64,000 nt of DNA from Cyclina sinensis. Its lineage: Eukaryota; Mollusca; Bivalvia; Venerida; Veneridae. Below the pieces are notes generated by a model. The model was not told where the DNA came from. It saw only the letters and a program-made list of their open reading frames with translations, and made no database searches. The stretch is taken from assembly GCA_012932295.1 (NCBI GenBank), contig JAAONU010000013.1, forward strand, positions 38,392,627-38,456,626. The letters run 5' to 3'. The position numbers and the translations under genes are program-made. How positions within the stretch are numbered: the first letter of the stretch is position 1; every line of letters starts with the position of its first letter. Positions 13,001 through 25,000 of this stretch are shown in pieces.

Positions 13001-16000
13001 AGCTTTCAAATATTAAATCTTCAGATATTGAAGGTTTCTCTTAACATATAGAGAAGCAAGTGAGGTTCTTGTCAACATGAAAAATAATAAAAGCCCAGAC
13101 ACAAGCAGATTTCTTTAAGGTATTTTGGGATAAAATTAGACGGTTTGTTGTCAGGGCTTTAATCATACTTACAATTCTGGAAAGTTATCGTATACTCAAA
13201 CGCAGGGCAAACTTGTATACCAAAAGAAAATAAATCTAGATTGTTCCTAAAAAATTGAGACCAATAACATTAGTGGATACAGTATAAAAAATTGGATCTG
13301 GCTGTATAGCAAATAGAATTTAAAGTGTTCTTGACTTTTTAGTAATCAAGGAACAAACAGGTTTTATTCCAGGTAGATTTAGTGGAGAAAATACGAGATT
13401 AATTTATGCTATAATACAATATACTGAAGAACATGATATAAATGGCCTCTTATTATTGATAGATTTTGAAAAGGCATTTGATTAATTATCATGGAAATTT
13501 GTACAACAAACTTTAACCATTTTTAATTTTCGACCTTCAATAAGAACCTGGTTCAAAATATTATATCAAGATTCAGTTTCCGCAAGTAACCAATGTGGAT
13601 ATTTTTTAAATTTCATCAAAATAGGGTGTGGTCGCTGTCAAGGAGATCCCCTGTCATATTATATATTTATTCTATGTGCAGAAGTACTGGCATTGAGAAT
13701 AAGGACAAGTTAAATAATTAAAGGGATACCATTTTATAATAAAGAATTCAAAATTTCACAGTTTGCAGATGATACAACTTTAATCTTAGATGTTACCAAA
13801 AAAACTTGAGACGAAACTCTTAAAGTCATTATAAATTATGCTTCTATCTCTAATTGAGGGTTAATTTAGAAAAAAATAGTGTTGTTTGGATAGGAAAGAA
13901 TAAATTTAGCAGCAGTTGCATAAAAACGAGATGGAAATTAAATTGGAATCAGTAAACATTTAAAATGTTAGGAATTACTTTTCATGTAGATCTGTCTAAA
14001 ATGATTAAAATAAATTATACAGACAAAAATCAAAGCAGTGCAAAATTGTATATCATACTGGAAAAAAGAATATTGACACCCATTGATAAAATTACAGTAA
14101 TGAAAACACTTCTTATTCCTATTTTTATTCATCTTTTTACATCTTTACCAAATCCATCCCAAGATAAAATAATTCTTATAAACAAACTTTTTTATGATTT
14201 TATTTGGGACGGAAATGTTAAAATAAAACAAAGCATTTTAGTGAGAGAATACTGTGATGGTGGTTTAAAAATGATTAATTTGAAGAAGACTTGCTAATGG
14301 GGGAATCTCGTTTTCTATAATATTTGAGGGTATTGATATACAAATGCTTTTTTCACTGTGGTAAGCACTATATTGATAAATAGCCAAGTAAATGTTAAAT
14401 AGCTTTTGGAAAGATACAATGGAAGCTTTTGAAAATCTAATTGAAATAAAATCAATGAATGTTAACATTAATGAAACTTATAACATACCATTATTCTATA
14501 ATCACAGTATACTTATTGACAATAAAAGTGTTTTTCTAAAATCTTGGTTTGAAGCTGCAGTGCAATACATTTGTGATGTTCACAAATCAAACTGTAAAGG
14601 ATTCATGACTGTTGAAGAATTTAATAAAAATACAACTTAAATGCAAACTATCTGACATATGTTGATATGATTGATTCCTTAAAGTAACATTTAAATAAAT
14701 GCAACCAAGATCATAAACAAAAAGCACATTTACAAAGGCCAATCTTCCCACCGTTTATGAAATATATTTTAATAAACCGAAAAGGCTGTAAAAAAACTAT
14801 ACACCAGCTTTAACCAAAAAGCACAGAGTAACCTGCCAGTCAAAACAAAAGACTACATTTTAAAATTGGACAGGCTGACTGCAAAATATATTTTAGTTTA
14901 CCTTTTAACATCACATCTGACTCTTAGAGTACAATGGTTTCAAATAAGGTTACTGCACAGAGTGCTAGGTACAAATAATTGGTAAAAGAGAAAATTCTTT
15001 ATGCACTTTTTTCAAGGGAGACATAATCAATTGAACAATTGTTTTGGATTTAAATGTAAGAATAAACATTTTTTTTAGTTTTCTATGTGTATACTTAACG
15101 TTACGTGTACGTGTGTGTGTGTGCGTGTGCGTGTGTGTGTTTTAGGTCTTTTTTCAGGGTAATTCTCTTCTTTTTCTCATCAATGTTGGCGATACTTGTA
15201 TTTCTGTTGACCCTAGTTCCAGTTATGTATTAAATTTATGAATGTACGTTTAATGTGAATAAATGGGGTTACCCTGAAAAAGGGCCTGAAAAAAAAAGTT
15301 TTATTCAAATCAAGACCCCTGGGTCAAAAAAATGGCCCTGCCCAGGGGGTCACTTGTTTTACACATTGTTTTATAGGAAAACGTTTAAAAATTCCTTGTA
15401 AGAAACCAAAAGGCTTACAGTTTAAATATTTGCTATGTACCATTGTCTAGAGGACCTCTACCAAGTTTGTTCAAATCATGACCCTTGGGTCAAAACTGGC
15501 TCCACCCGGGGGTCATTTGATTTTACACAATGACTTATATAGGGAAAACTTAAAAAATCTGCTGCTCTGAAACACCAAGAGCTAGACCTTAAATTGTTCG
15601 TTGTTATGTATCCCCAAACCCCACTCTTCTGGTGGAAACATATCGCTTTTTGCCCTGTCCATGGGTATCTGTTAGTCTGTCTGTCTGTCAAACTTCATTT
15701 CCGTTCAATAACTCGAGAACCAGCTGAGTCAGAGCCTACAAACTTCACAGGGTTATTGTCCCTATTGAGTAAAAAAACCTTTTTGGGGGACAGTTGGTCA
15801 AATGTCAAGGTCAGAGGGACCTCTAGAGTGAAAACGGTTTCCACTCAATGCTTTTGGGATTACCAGATTAAAGGTCAAGGTCACAGGGACCTGTAGAGTG
15901 AAAAGTATTTCTACTGAGTAACTGTAGTACAATTATAACCAGAGCCTTCTGACTTTATAGGGTAATTGTATTAGAAGAACCCTATTGTTTTAGGGTCCAC

Positions 16001-19000
16001 AGGTCAAATGTCAATTTCACAGGGACCTCTAGAGTCAAAACTGTTTCTGCTCTCTAACTGGAGTACCATTTTACCCAGAGCCTTCAATCTTCATAGGATG
16101 ATTGCTAGAAAAGAAAATAATCCTATCGTTTTAGGGGTTAGTAGGTCAAAAGTCAAGGTCACAGGGACCTGTAGAGTGAAAACGATTTCTGCTCAGTAAC
16201 TGGAGTACCATTACACCCAGAACCTTCAAACTTCATAGGATAATAATACTAAAAGAACCCTATTGTTTTTGGGGGTCCGTAGGTCCGTAGGTCCGAAGGT
16301 CAGGGACCTGTAGAGTAAAACTAATCCTGCTCAAAAATTTCACCCAGAGTCTTCAAACTTATTGCAAATTTATTCAAACATTCGAACAAGGAAACATCCA
16401 TAACAACCAATAACGATACTTGTAACTTGAGCAATTAGACTCAGGTGAGCAAACTAGGGCTACCATGGTCCTCTTGTTAAATATTTTTTTACTACAAAGA
16501 CAACAAATATTGGAAAGATGATATAATGGTTAATGCGTAGGGTTTCTAAGATCAGTACCCAAACTTGATAAAGACTTCTTCAGATCGACAAGTTCACGGA
16601 CCATCTAGAAGGGCAGTACTCATGTTTCGCCTCGACCTCAGTTGCTACAGCAGAATACACCTTTGAATACAGATTGGTAGAAGACTGTGACGTCAGTAAG
16701 TATATCCATTCCCCAATTACAACTTACAAAACTCTAACTCCTCTTTATCATTTTCTTTGTTACAATAAAGATGCGCTAATAAGATCACATTGGATATTTC
16801 AAAATCATGCAAAAATTGGCAATCTTAAAGAATCAAATCAAACATAAAGGAAAATTGCACCTCGCTTTTAAGATCGATTTTTTAGACCACTTTTAGACTG
16901 GTCTGATAAGCCGGCCTTTTAATGTTACTACATGTTTTTTTGAAATGCATATCATGCCTTAGAAAAAAGAAAGGCAATAATCATTCCTCATTAAAGGCAT
17001 GGACAATGATAATTGAAAAAAAATTCAACAGAATGGTACAAATATCGAAATTCACCATTTGGATTGTGATATCTCAAAGGAACTAGTAAGATAAGTAAAA
17101 GATAAATTAAAAGATAAAACCATTATATCTAGGTGATCAGAAATAAAGTCATCTGTTATCTGAAATCGTAGTAAGTCAAAATGTTAGAGCGACGGGATGA
17201 ACAGACAGACCACTTCTTTAAAAACAGTTATCTAAATTATGAGGCAGTCAATAAGGAAAAGGATTAATCTATCATACAGACTGATACAATCTCTGGGGGA
17301 AATATCTTAGTAACTTGACTTGTATTCATCAAGTTAAACACAAAATTTAATTTTTCATATTTTATAATAAATAGTATTGTTATATGATCAATGTTAAACA
17401 TCCTTTTTTATCTTACATATTAACTGAAAATAATAAATTGAATATATTTATGGAAATAACTGGATTATACTGAACTCTGATATTTTGACACCCGAAGTTC
17501 TGTATTCATAAAGCATCTTAATTGTTTTTTTTTTGTTTAGTTGAACTTTCCAGCATTATTTCCTACGGTGTAAATAAGAAACTTTCAAACAAAGTCCAAA
17601 TTATTTTCAAACAATAAGAAACGGAAAGAATTTTTTACTTCTTTCGTGTTCATTGAATTTGGAAATGTAAGTAAAATTTGTAATCTAAGAAGACTGAAGT
17701 TGTCACAAAGATGCTCTATGAAAACGAACCAGTCATTAAGAAACTTGCCGAATTCGTCGTCGAGTACGAACAGCTTTTAATTTGTAGACAGATCTTGGAC
17801 CCACTTTAATGTAAAGTAGGTGATAATATAACAAACTGTAATACGTCCAGTCTGACATAGTGAAATATTTTATTAAAGGAATATTTCGCGGGCCGCAGAC
17901 AGAAAGCAAAAAACTTAACGAAAATGCTTTGATGATCTGCCATGTTGATTCACGGGCTAAAACAGTTCGATGGAAGAAAGATGGCGTTTATATTGACTTC
18001 GACAAAAATACGAAGTACACGGTAACACCATTATCAGTAACAGAGTTATGTATATTACAAATGGATGTGGTAGCGAACATTTTATTTAAGGTATAAGTAG
18101 GCAAAACAGTGCATTACTAGTTTAGTCTTTTTTTAATTAACAAGTCAAGTTGTTAGAGAACAATTTGTACATTTTTGGCCTGCATCGTTTACATTTATGT
18201 TTTATTTTAATGACTCGGTGATCTTTGATGATTCTGATTTCAGATCATTTAGCATGTTTTGAAACGAAAAGAAGAATCTTCGTCTTTTACTTACATGTTT
18301 ACAGCAAATGGTCAACAATTACCTGAATATAAAGGATGTTGGTTTGTCTGACGCTGGAATATACACATGTGAGGCAGAAGATAAGCATGGTTGTTACAGT
18401 AGAAAGGAGGGGAAACTGACTGTGCTTGATGTGAAACCTTTGAATAAATGTAGGTTTTGTTTTTCTGTTTTTTTTGTGCATCATATCAAATAACACTTAT
18501 TTGGAGTAATTACTACACTGGCAACTTTGGCCTAAAGTTGTACTGTTTTAATGTGAAACTACAATGCATGCAGTGCCTTGCAGTTGTATAATTTACTTGT
18601 TTATTTTCAGATTGTGGTATATCGATCCATGATGAGGCAGTACAGGCAAGCTCGAGGATATCTAAGGGCAAAGAAGCCAGACCAAATGAAAACCCATGGC
18701 ATGTAACATTCATCACAAAGGTATACTGTCTTGTTTTCTAACTAGATATTTTTAAATAGCATGTGGCATATTGTTTCTGTAAATACAGTATACAGGGAGA
18801 AATAAATGTAAAAGCCGCAGAGTAAATGATTATGCACTGACTAAAGAGTTGTTTTATCTCCTACTTTGCCATGAATTACTGCTAAAATGTCTGTCTCCAT
18901 GGTGTTTGAAAACATGATGAACACTAATTATGTGGGAGGCATTTAGCGAAAGTGTGTTAGTTTGTAATAAAGTGGATTTTTAACTGATTGAATAAGCATT

Positions 19001-22000
19001 TAATTTAGACCACTGAAAGCTAGTTATATGGCCCCTGCCTGATTCACGAGTGCTTTGAGTTTAAAAAGAAGCTTGAAAGTGATAAGGACTGTAAAGGAGA
19101 TATCACATTGGACTACTGAGAGAAGCAACAGGCCTCCTTTGAATCATTCTGAATGTAAAATTATTGTATATAGTTTATATTACAAAGCATCTTCTGTTAA
19201 GTACTAGTATGAGGCCTAATCTGTAGGAGATAATCAATATTCAGTCGGATTTGGCATTTGCCAATGTCGTTAGTCCGTTGTAATTTAAAAAAGAGAACTA
19301 TAAGACATTTTTAAGGTGAACGCATTCTTGCGTACCGTTAGTTTAATCATTTACTCGTGTACTAGAAATTATTGACAAATTCAATGTCCTACATTTTAAA
19401 TGATGACATATTTAATGGACAGTTCATTTAAGCGTGTCCAAGAATGCCTTACGGAAATCAGATCAGTTTTTTTTCTATAAAGGAACATAAGTTAATAGTC
19501 ATATTTAAACTATTTAAGTGAAAACGTGAAAAGAAGTGATAACATTTTACACATTATATTATTTCAATAGAATCATGGCGCATTCTGTGGTGGCACATTG
19601 ATTTCACAAAAGTTTGTCCTGACAGCTGCAAGTTGCATAAAAGAATTTGAGACCTACCTTAAGCTACCATGGACACCTGAGAATGTCGATATTTTGCTGG
19701 GTAAGTTATACATGAAGCAGAAAACTGACATATAAACTATTGGCAAACGCAATTCTACTACAATCAACTCAGTTTCATGTTTTAAGGCATGAAAAAGATT
19801 TAACAGGCATCGGATTGATTAGTTACACTTTTCTTGACCTTGCTGAATAAAAGTTTGCATGGAATATCTAAAATGTCAGATGTATATCATTCGGTAAATG
19901 CTTTCTTTTCCTAGAGCAATTTTACATTAATACAAAGATCTGCATTTTCTCTTTGTTAAAAGACTTAGGTAGTCTTATTTAAATTTTGTCAAGAAATTGT
20001 CCCCATTCAGAAACTCAGACTAGTTATCCTTAAATAAATCAGACAACAACAGATGTGACTTTGTATTTATGTGACTCTCCCAATCAGTCAGACAGTCGCT
20101 TGGGTTATGTGTTAATATTTTAAAGAATAATGAACAATGGTTTCTACGACACACTTTAATTGGAAGAGAAAGAATTTGTCTATCGTTACACGCGTACAAT
20201 ATTCATATGCAAAAAAGTGCTTCTGTGTGTCTTATCAGCAACTGGATTTTATGCAAACTTTTACACAGTGTGTAATTATTGACACATAACAGTAGTTTCA
20301 TATTTATCAGAAGTGGATTTAACGAATTTATCTTGCTGTTACAAAACAAGAACAAAAAATATAAGTTTGTACAAAAATTCATGTTTTTAAGGTAACTTGA
20401 CCAAAAAAAATGGCTGCGATGTAAATAAATATTCAACACTCAGTCTGGCCGTTGTTGTTATTTTGAAAGGAACACCTCATTTTTGTTGTAATGCTGTTCA
20501 GTGAATATAATATAGAGCATTTGCAATGAGAAAAATAAAGAAATAATAAATAACATTTTCTGAAAATATTACCTGCTATAAAAAGTCCTTTTTTGTGCAG
20601 GTTTGTTTAATTATTCCTCTCAATAAGGACACTGGTTTTTGTGTCGCCCTTTCGAAGAAAAGGCGATACATAGGGATCGCTTTGTTTGCCGGTCAGTCAT
20701 GAAAACTTAACGTTAGCTATAACTTTGCCATTTCTAAACATTTCCTCATCAATCTTTCATATTATATTGCTTATGACAACAGGGTCGTGATGATGCCAAA
20801 ATCTTTAGGTCAAGGTCACGGGTGACAGAGTTATACCCCTTTTTTTACTTGGTTTTTAGTTATTCTAACAAAGTATCCGAGGGCGACACAAGTGTTCAGC
20901 TGAACACCCATCTAGTTTATCTATAACCTCTGCCTGACATGATCCACTCAAAATCATAAGACACTTGTCCCGATTAGTCTTTATAACAACACTGATTTAT
21001 TATCACTGTTGTAAAACTTTCAACACGCAATTACATAATCACCTGTCAAAGTTAAGTAGTCCACGCTAAAGGTATGGTGGATAAATATGCCTCCATGTGC
21101 TCTGTGTGGTTGTGTAAATCATGAAAGCGCAAAGTTCCTTCTTAGTAAACTGTCGGCAAGTCTTCTAAATCATATAGATCATTGTTTGTTTTACACCAAG
21201 CTTTCCCTTAAAAAAATCGAGGAATAATTCCACTGTACCATTGTTCCTTTCCTAAATCATTTTCCAACTTATGAGGGATTCTTCTACCAACAAATTTCAT
21301 GCAAGTTGCATGTATTGATCCGCTACATCTGTATAACATTTAAAGGAAATAAACATTAAAAGAAATTAGTTGAATATTTAGATGTATCATTTACATTGAG
21401 AATATTTCATTTTATTAGCTCTATCGACCGACCGACCGACCGACTGACCTTTCTATCTATCTATCTATCTATCTATCTATGCTATGCTCATTCCATGGCA
21501 GAAGGTTATAATGCAATGAGCTTTTATTGAATAAAAATACTATTCTTATTTCAAGAATAAAACCTTTTCAAATACCTTTGATGTGGCAAATCTTGGTTCT
21601 CAGAACTTGTCTGCAGTATTTTACATTTCTGTCTGGTGGAGGCAATGATTGAGTGATATCTTTACTACATGTAGATCCCTCCTGTAAAATTGTGGTTGAT
21701 CGGTTATATGGTTTCATTTTACCGCCTGATGTGGAATACTGTATAAAACGAAATAGTATAATGTGAACCTTTCGCATGGAAAGCAAAAGCCATAAGCCGA
21801 AAAATCAAAACCAACAAATAAATTTATATAATTATCTGTGAAACTGGTTTTAAAAATAGATTAGGTGCAAAATTTTATTTCAGTTTAAACTGAATTTATG
21901 GTTTGTTAACAATCTCAGGAAATGAAAAAATATTGCGTTAAAGTAGCAATCAGTTTATTTCTTACATAAATTGAAGAAATGTTTAAGGATTAGGTTCACA

Positions 22001-25000
22001 TTAGGAGATAATTAAAAAAAAATATTTGAAAAAAGAACAAAAATTATTGATTTTCCTTTTCGTTTGTTTAAAAGTTACTTCTTTAAATATATTTGGAAAT
22101 TAAGGAAACTTTAATACATCCATGGAAGAGACGGTTTTTTGATACCCGAACACTTCTGTATCTTGGCAGGGCTAGTTTTGATAAAAGATATGTTAAATGC
22201 TCTCAACTTAGTAACCATTTTATCTTTCCATAGTTCAATAGCTCCATATATTCGTTCGACATAGATATTATAGGGATTGGTTATTAGGCCAGGTCAGTCA
22301 ATTTTCTTTTGAATTATTCATTTTTATATATATCGATTAGAAGGCTTTATTATTAGATCAACAGTTGAAAATATTATGGAGGGGAAAAAACCAAGTAGAT
22401 ATTTTTGCAATTTAGAAAAACCTCATTACACATCAAAAACAATTAACAAGCTACAGTGTGATGATGGAACATTGATTAATGAACAAAAATTGATTCTGAA
22501 AGAAACGGAAGCATTTTATAAGAATTAATTTGAAGAGAAGCCTGAAAATGATTCTGAAGTTGATTTGTTCTAGATTTCTTAATAATATTGATGCACCAAA
22601 GCTTTCAAATATTAAATCTTCAGATATTGAAGGTTTGTTAACATATAGAGAAGCAAGTAAGGTTCTTGTCAACATGAAAAATAATAAAAGCCCAGGCAGA
22701 ACAGGTTTTGGAGCAGATTTCTTTAAGGTATTTTGGGGTAAACTTGGACACTTTGTTGTCAGGACTCTTAATTATGCTTACAATTCTGGAAAATTATCGT
22801 ATACTCAAACGCAGGGCATAATAACTTGTATACCAAAAGAAAATAAATCTAGATTGTTCCTTTAAAATTGGAGACCAATTACATTATTGAATACAGTATA
22901 TAAAATAGGATCTGGCAAATAGCAAATATAATTAAAAGTGTTCTTGACTTTTAGTAAGCAAGGAACAAACAGGTTTTATTCCGGGTAGATTTACTGGAGA
23001 AAATACGAGATTAATTGTTTTAATTTGAATAGTAAATTTGAAAATGAATGTATTTGTTATCAGCTATATTCAACTTCTTTGATTCATTCTGTTTTAAGAC
23101 ATCGGTTTGCTACGACTGCCATGTTCACTGTTTGCTTCAATATGGCTTGTATCCACTTTAAGGTACAATAAGCTGTTACGAGCAAGGTATTGAAACGATA
23201 AAGACATTTAAGAGTTATATGGTTCATCCTGATTATGATAAAACAGCACCGCATGACAGCGATATTGCGCTTGTTGAACTAGACAGTCCCGTTGAGTATA
23301 CAGATGCAATTAGACCAATATGTCTCGAGACTGCGGAATACAATGATAGATTGTTTCAAGAGAACAGCTATTCTCTGTTTCCAACAATAGGAAAAGTGAC
23401 TGGGTGTGGGAAGAAATTTGACAGAGGGAGCAGATCAGCAAACCTTCAGGTGCTGCGTTTTACACTTTTGTTGTAAGAAAAGTCGTTCTTCCCCCTTGCT
23501 TATCAAACATCGGCTGCTTAGCTAAATTTAGATTATCTAAATAATAAAATGTCAAGCTTAAGTTAAATATCGACTCGTGAAGGGGTGCAAAACATGGAAG
23601 GCAACCTCTAGTAAATGTCGAAGAGTGGTGTTCGGAAAGTTTGAGACAGCTTTTCTTAATGAGGTTTAAGTGGGAATTGAATCAAAATTTAAATAAAAAT
23701 TGTGGTAATTTACTATCTACACTTATGCAAATTTTAGACAAATACCGACAATTAACACGGAAATATCATGCATATATAACAATAAATACATGCGCGTCGC
23801 ACGGAGCTATACAACATCGTCATAAAGTGTCACTCTTTCTAGAAATAACTACGAGAGGACTCTTGGTATTCAGTGGGGTGACACATTTGAAAACCCCGAT
23901 GTTTCTGTCATAAGCTTGTGTTCCGTCGCAACGCCAATATCACAAACTTCAGCGAGCTCACAGACGGTAGTTCGGCGATCTTGATCAATAATGGTTTGCG
24001 CAAATGTCACGTTTACATTAAAGACTGTCCACTCTTTATCTTTAGAAGAAGTCCGCCCCTCACGAAACTCCTTATGCCAACGGTACACAAATGTTCAGCT
24101 TGCATTTTGTCCGGTTCCTGCACTTCTCAAAAGTTCTTTTATTTCCTTATGCAATTGTCCTGCCTTAACGCATAACTTCATGAAAATTCGCTGTTCCTTC
24201 TTCGAAGGCATCTTCATAGAGTGCATATCCTCCATTGTACAAAACGCAACCTACGAATGAATTTATGAAAAAGACATCTCATAACAAAGGGAATATGACG
24301 TCACAAATTCAAAGTAAGAAGATTTCACGAAATAATATGTAAAATCGGAATATCAAAAGGTGATATATTGTTTAAATTGTTTGCCATGCACTGGCCTTTT
24401 GATAGTTTTGCTGCTATGGTTACTACAGAACATGCAATTATGTTAAAAACGGATCAAAAATTTTGTTTTCTTACTAATTTTCTATTTATCAAACTATGTG
24501 CGGACGTTAATTATAAAACTGACATTTAAGTCTGCTTTGTTTTGTGGGGTTTAACGCCGATTTCAACATCTAGGTTATATCTTGGCGGTCAGTCCACCTA
24601 ACCGGTTTTCCTGAATAACTAACCAGTATTTACCAATTTCTCTGCAAGTGACTGACTTGATCCCACTTGATCTACTCTGAATCAGCGGTGAGACACAAAT
24701 GAACATTAGACACAGTGCCTGAAGATCAATTGTCACGGAGAAATTTTGCCCTACTCAGGGGTCGAACCAGCGACTCATGGGTTACTAATCCAATGCTCTA
24801 CCTATTGAGCTAAGCGGGCGGGTATTTAAGTCTCCGAACACCCCTCGTATACTGAAATGGTAGAAACGCACAGGGATGTCAATTTTAACATTATAAATTG
24901 AGAATGCAAAAAAAAGAATGTCACTACAGCGGGAAGAACTTTCAAACTGAGATTCAAGATTTTTTTCAGGAGGTATTTCTGCCATACGTATTCAGAGATG

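Larger units (their letters stand above)
11474..15298 (+). mobile_element. L1/Tx1-like non-LTR retrotransposon, 5'-truncated and decayed
   Basis: Reads, with many stops and frameshifts, an AP endonuclease (ICLQDTHFTPEL near 11513, NVYGPNLDNPEFYQ, FCGDFNLIIDQ near 11815) and a reverse transcriptase (TGFIPGRFSGENTRLIYAI, LLLIDFEKAFD, QGDPLSYYIFILCAEVLAL, QFADDTTLI near 13765), then NIPLFYNHSILIDNKSVF and QWFQIRLLHRVLGTN typical of the C-terminus in this clade. A GT microsatellite and a 3' UTR precede a terminal A run (15289-15297). Its 5' end begins inside the endonuclease, directly after E1 array sequence, and E1 array resumes after the A run. Confidence 0.85.
10521..16478 (+). mobile_element. 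Array-containing repeat element E1, split by a LINE
   Basis: Starts TAGCTCACCTGAGC with a hairpin partner AGGTGAGCT, followed by GTCCGTCC, then about 165-bp units (ACCAAGTTTGTTCAAATCATG ... GGGGTCA ... TTACATAGAGTTATATAGG). The LINE at 11474-15298 interrupts a unit. The right part has a second array, about 140 bp per unit, and the element ends TCAGGTGAGC, a GGGCTACCATGGTCC hairpin and CTCTTGTT. The structure resembles bivalve pearl-type non-autonomous elements (central tandem repeats, Helitron/Helentron relatives); that name is inference. Confidence 0.65.
7146..16583 (+). other. 9.4-kb intron inside an Ig domain, packed with repeats
   Basis: From left: unremarkable AT-rich sequence (7150-8040), a duplicated 613-bp repeat (8040-9420), GGTCA-rich repeat sequence (9420-10520), and a 6-kb repeat composite containing a LINE (10521-16478). 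No exon was recognised within it. Confidence 0.8.
19701..23162 (+). other. 3.5-kb intron with repeats
   Basis: Contains a dispersed repeat (20641-20919), a tetranucleotide microsatellite (21424-21480) and a LINE fragment (22336-23013), with AT-rich sequence between them. No exon recognised. Confidence 0.7.

Noticed and set aside
19318..19460. Possible MITE with ATTCTTG inverted ends
   Set aside because: Inverted similarity is only about 20 bases with several mismatches and no clear target duplication.
24745..24830. tRNA-Thr-like sequence on the minus strand
   Set aside because: Acceptor and anticodon stems have mismatches, and it is the head of a complete SINE.
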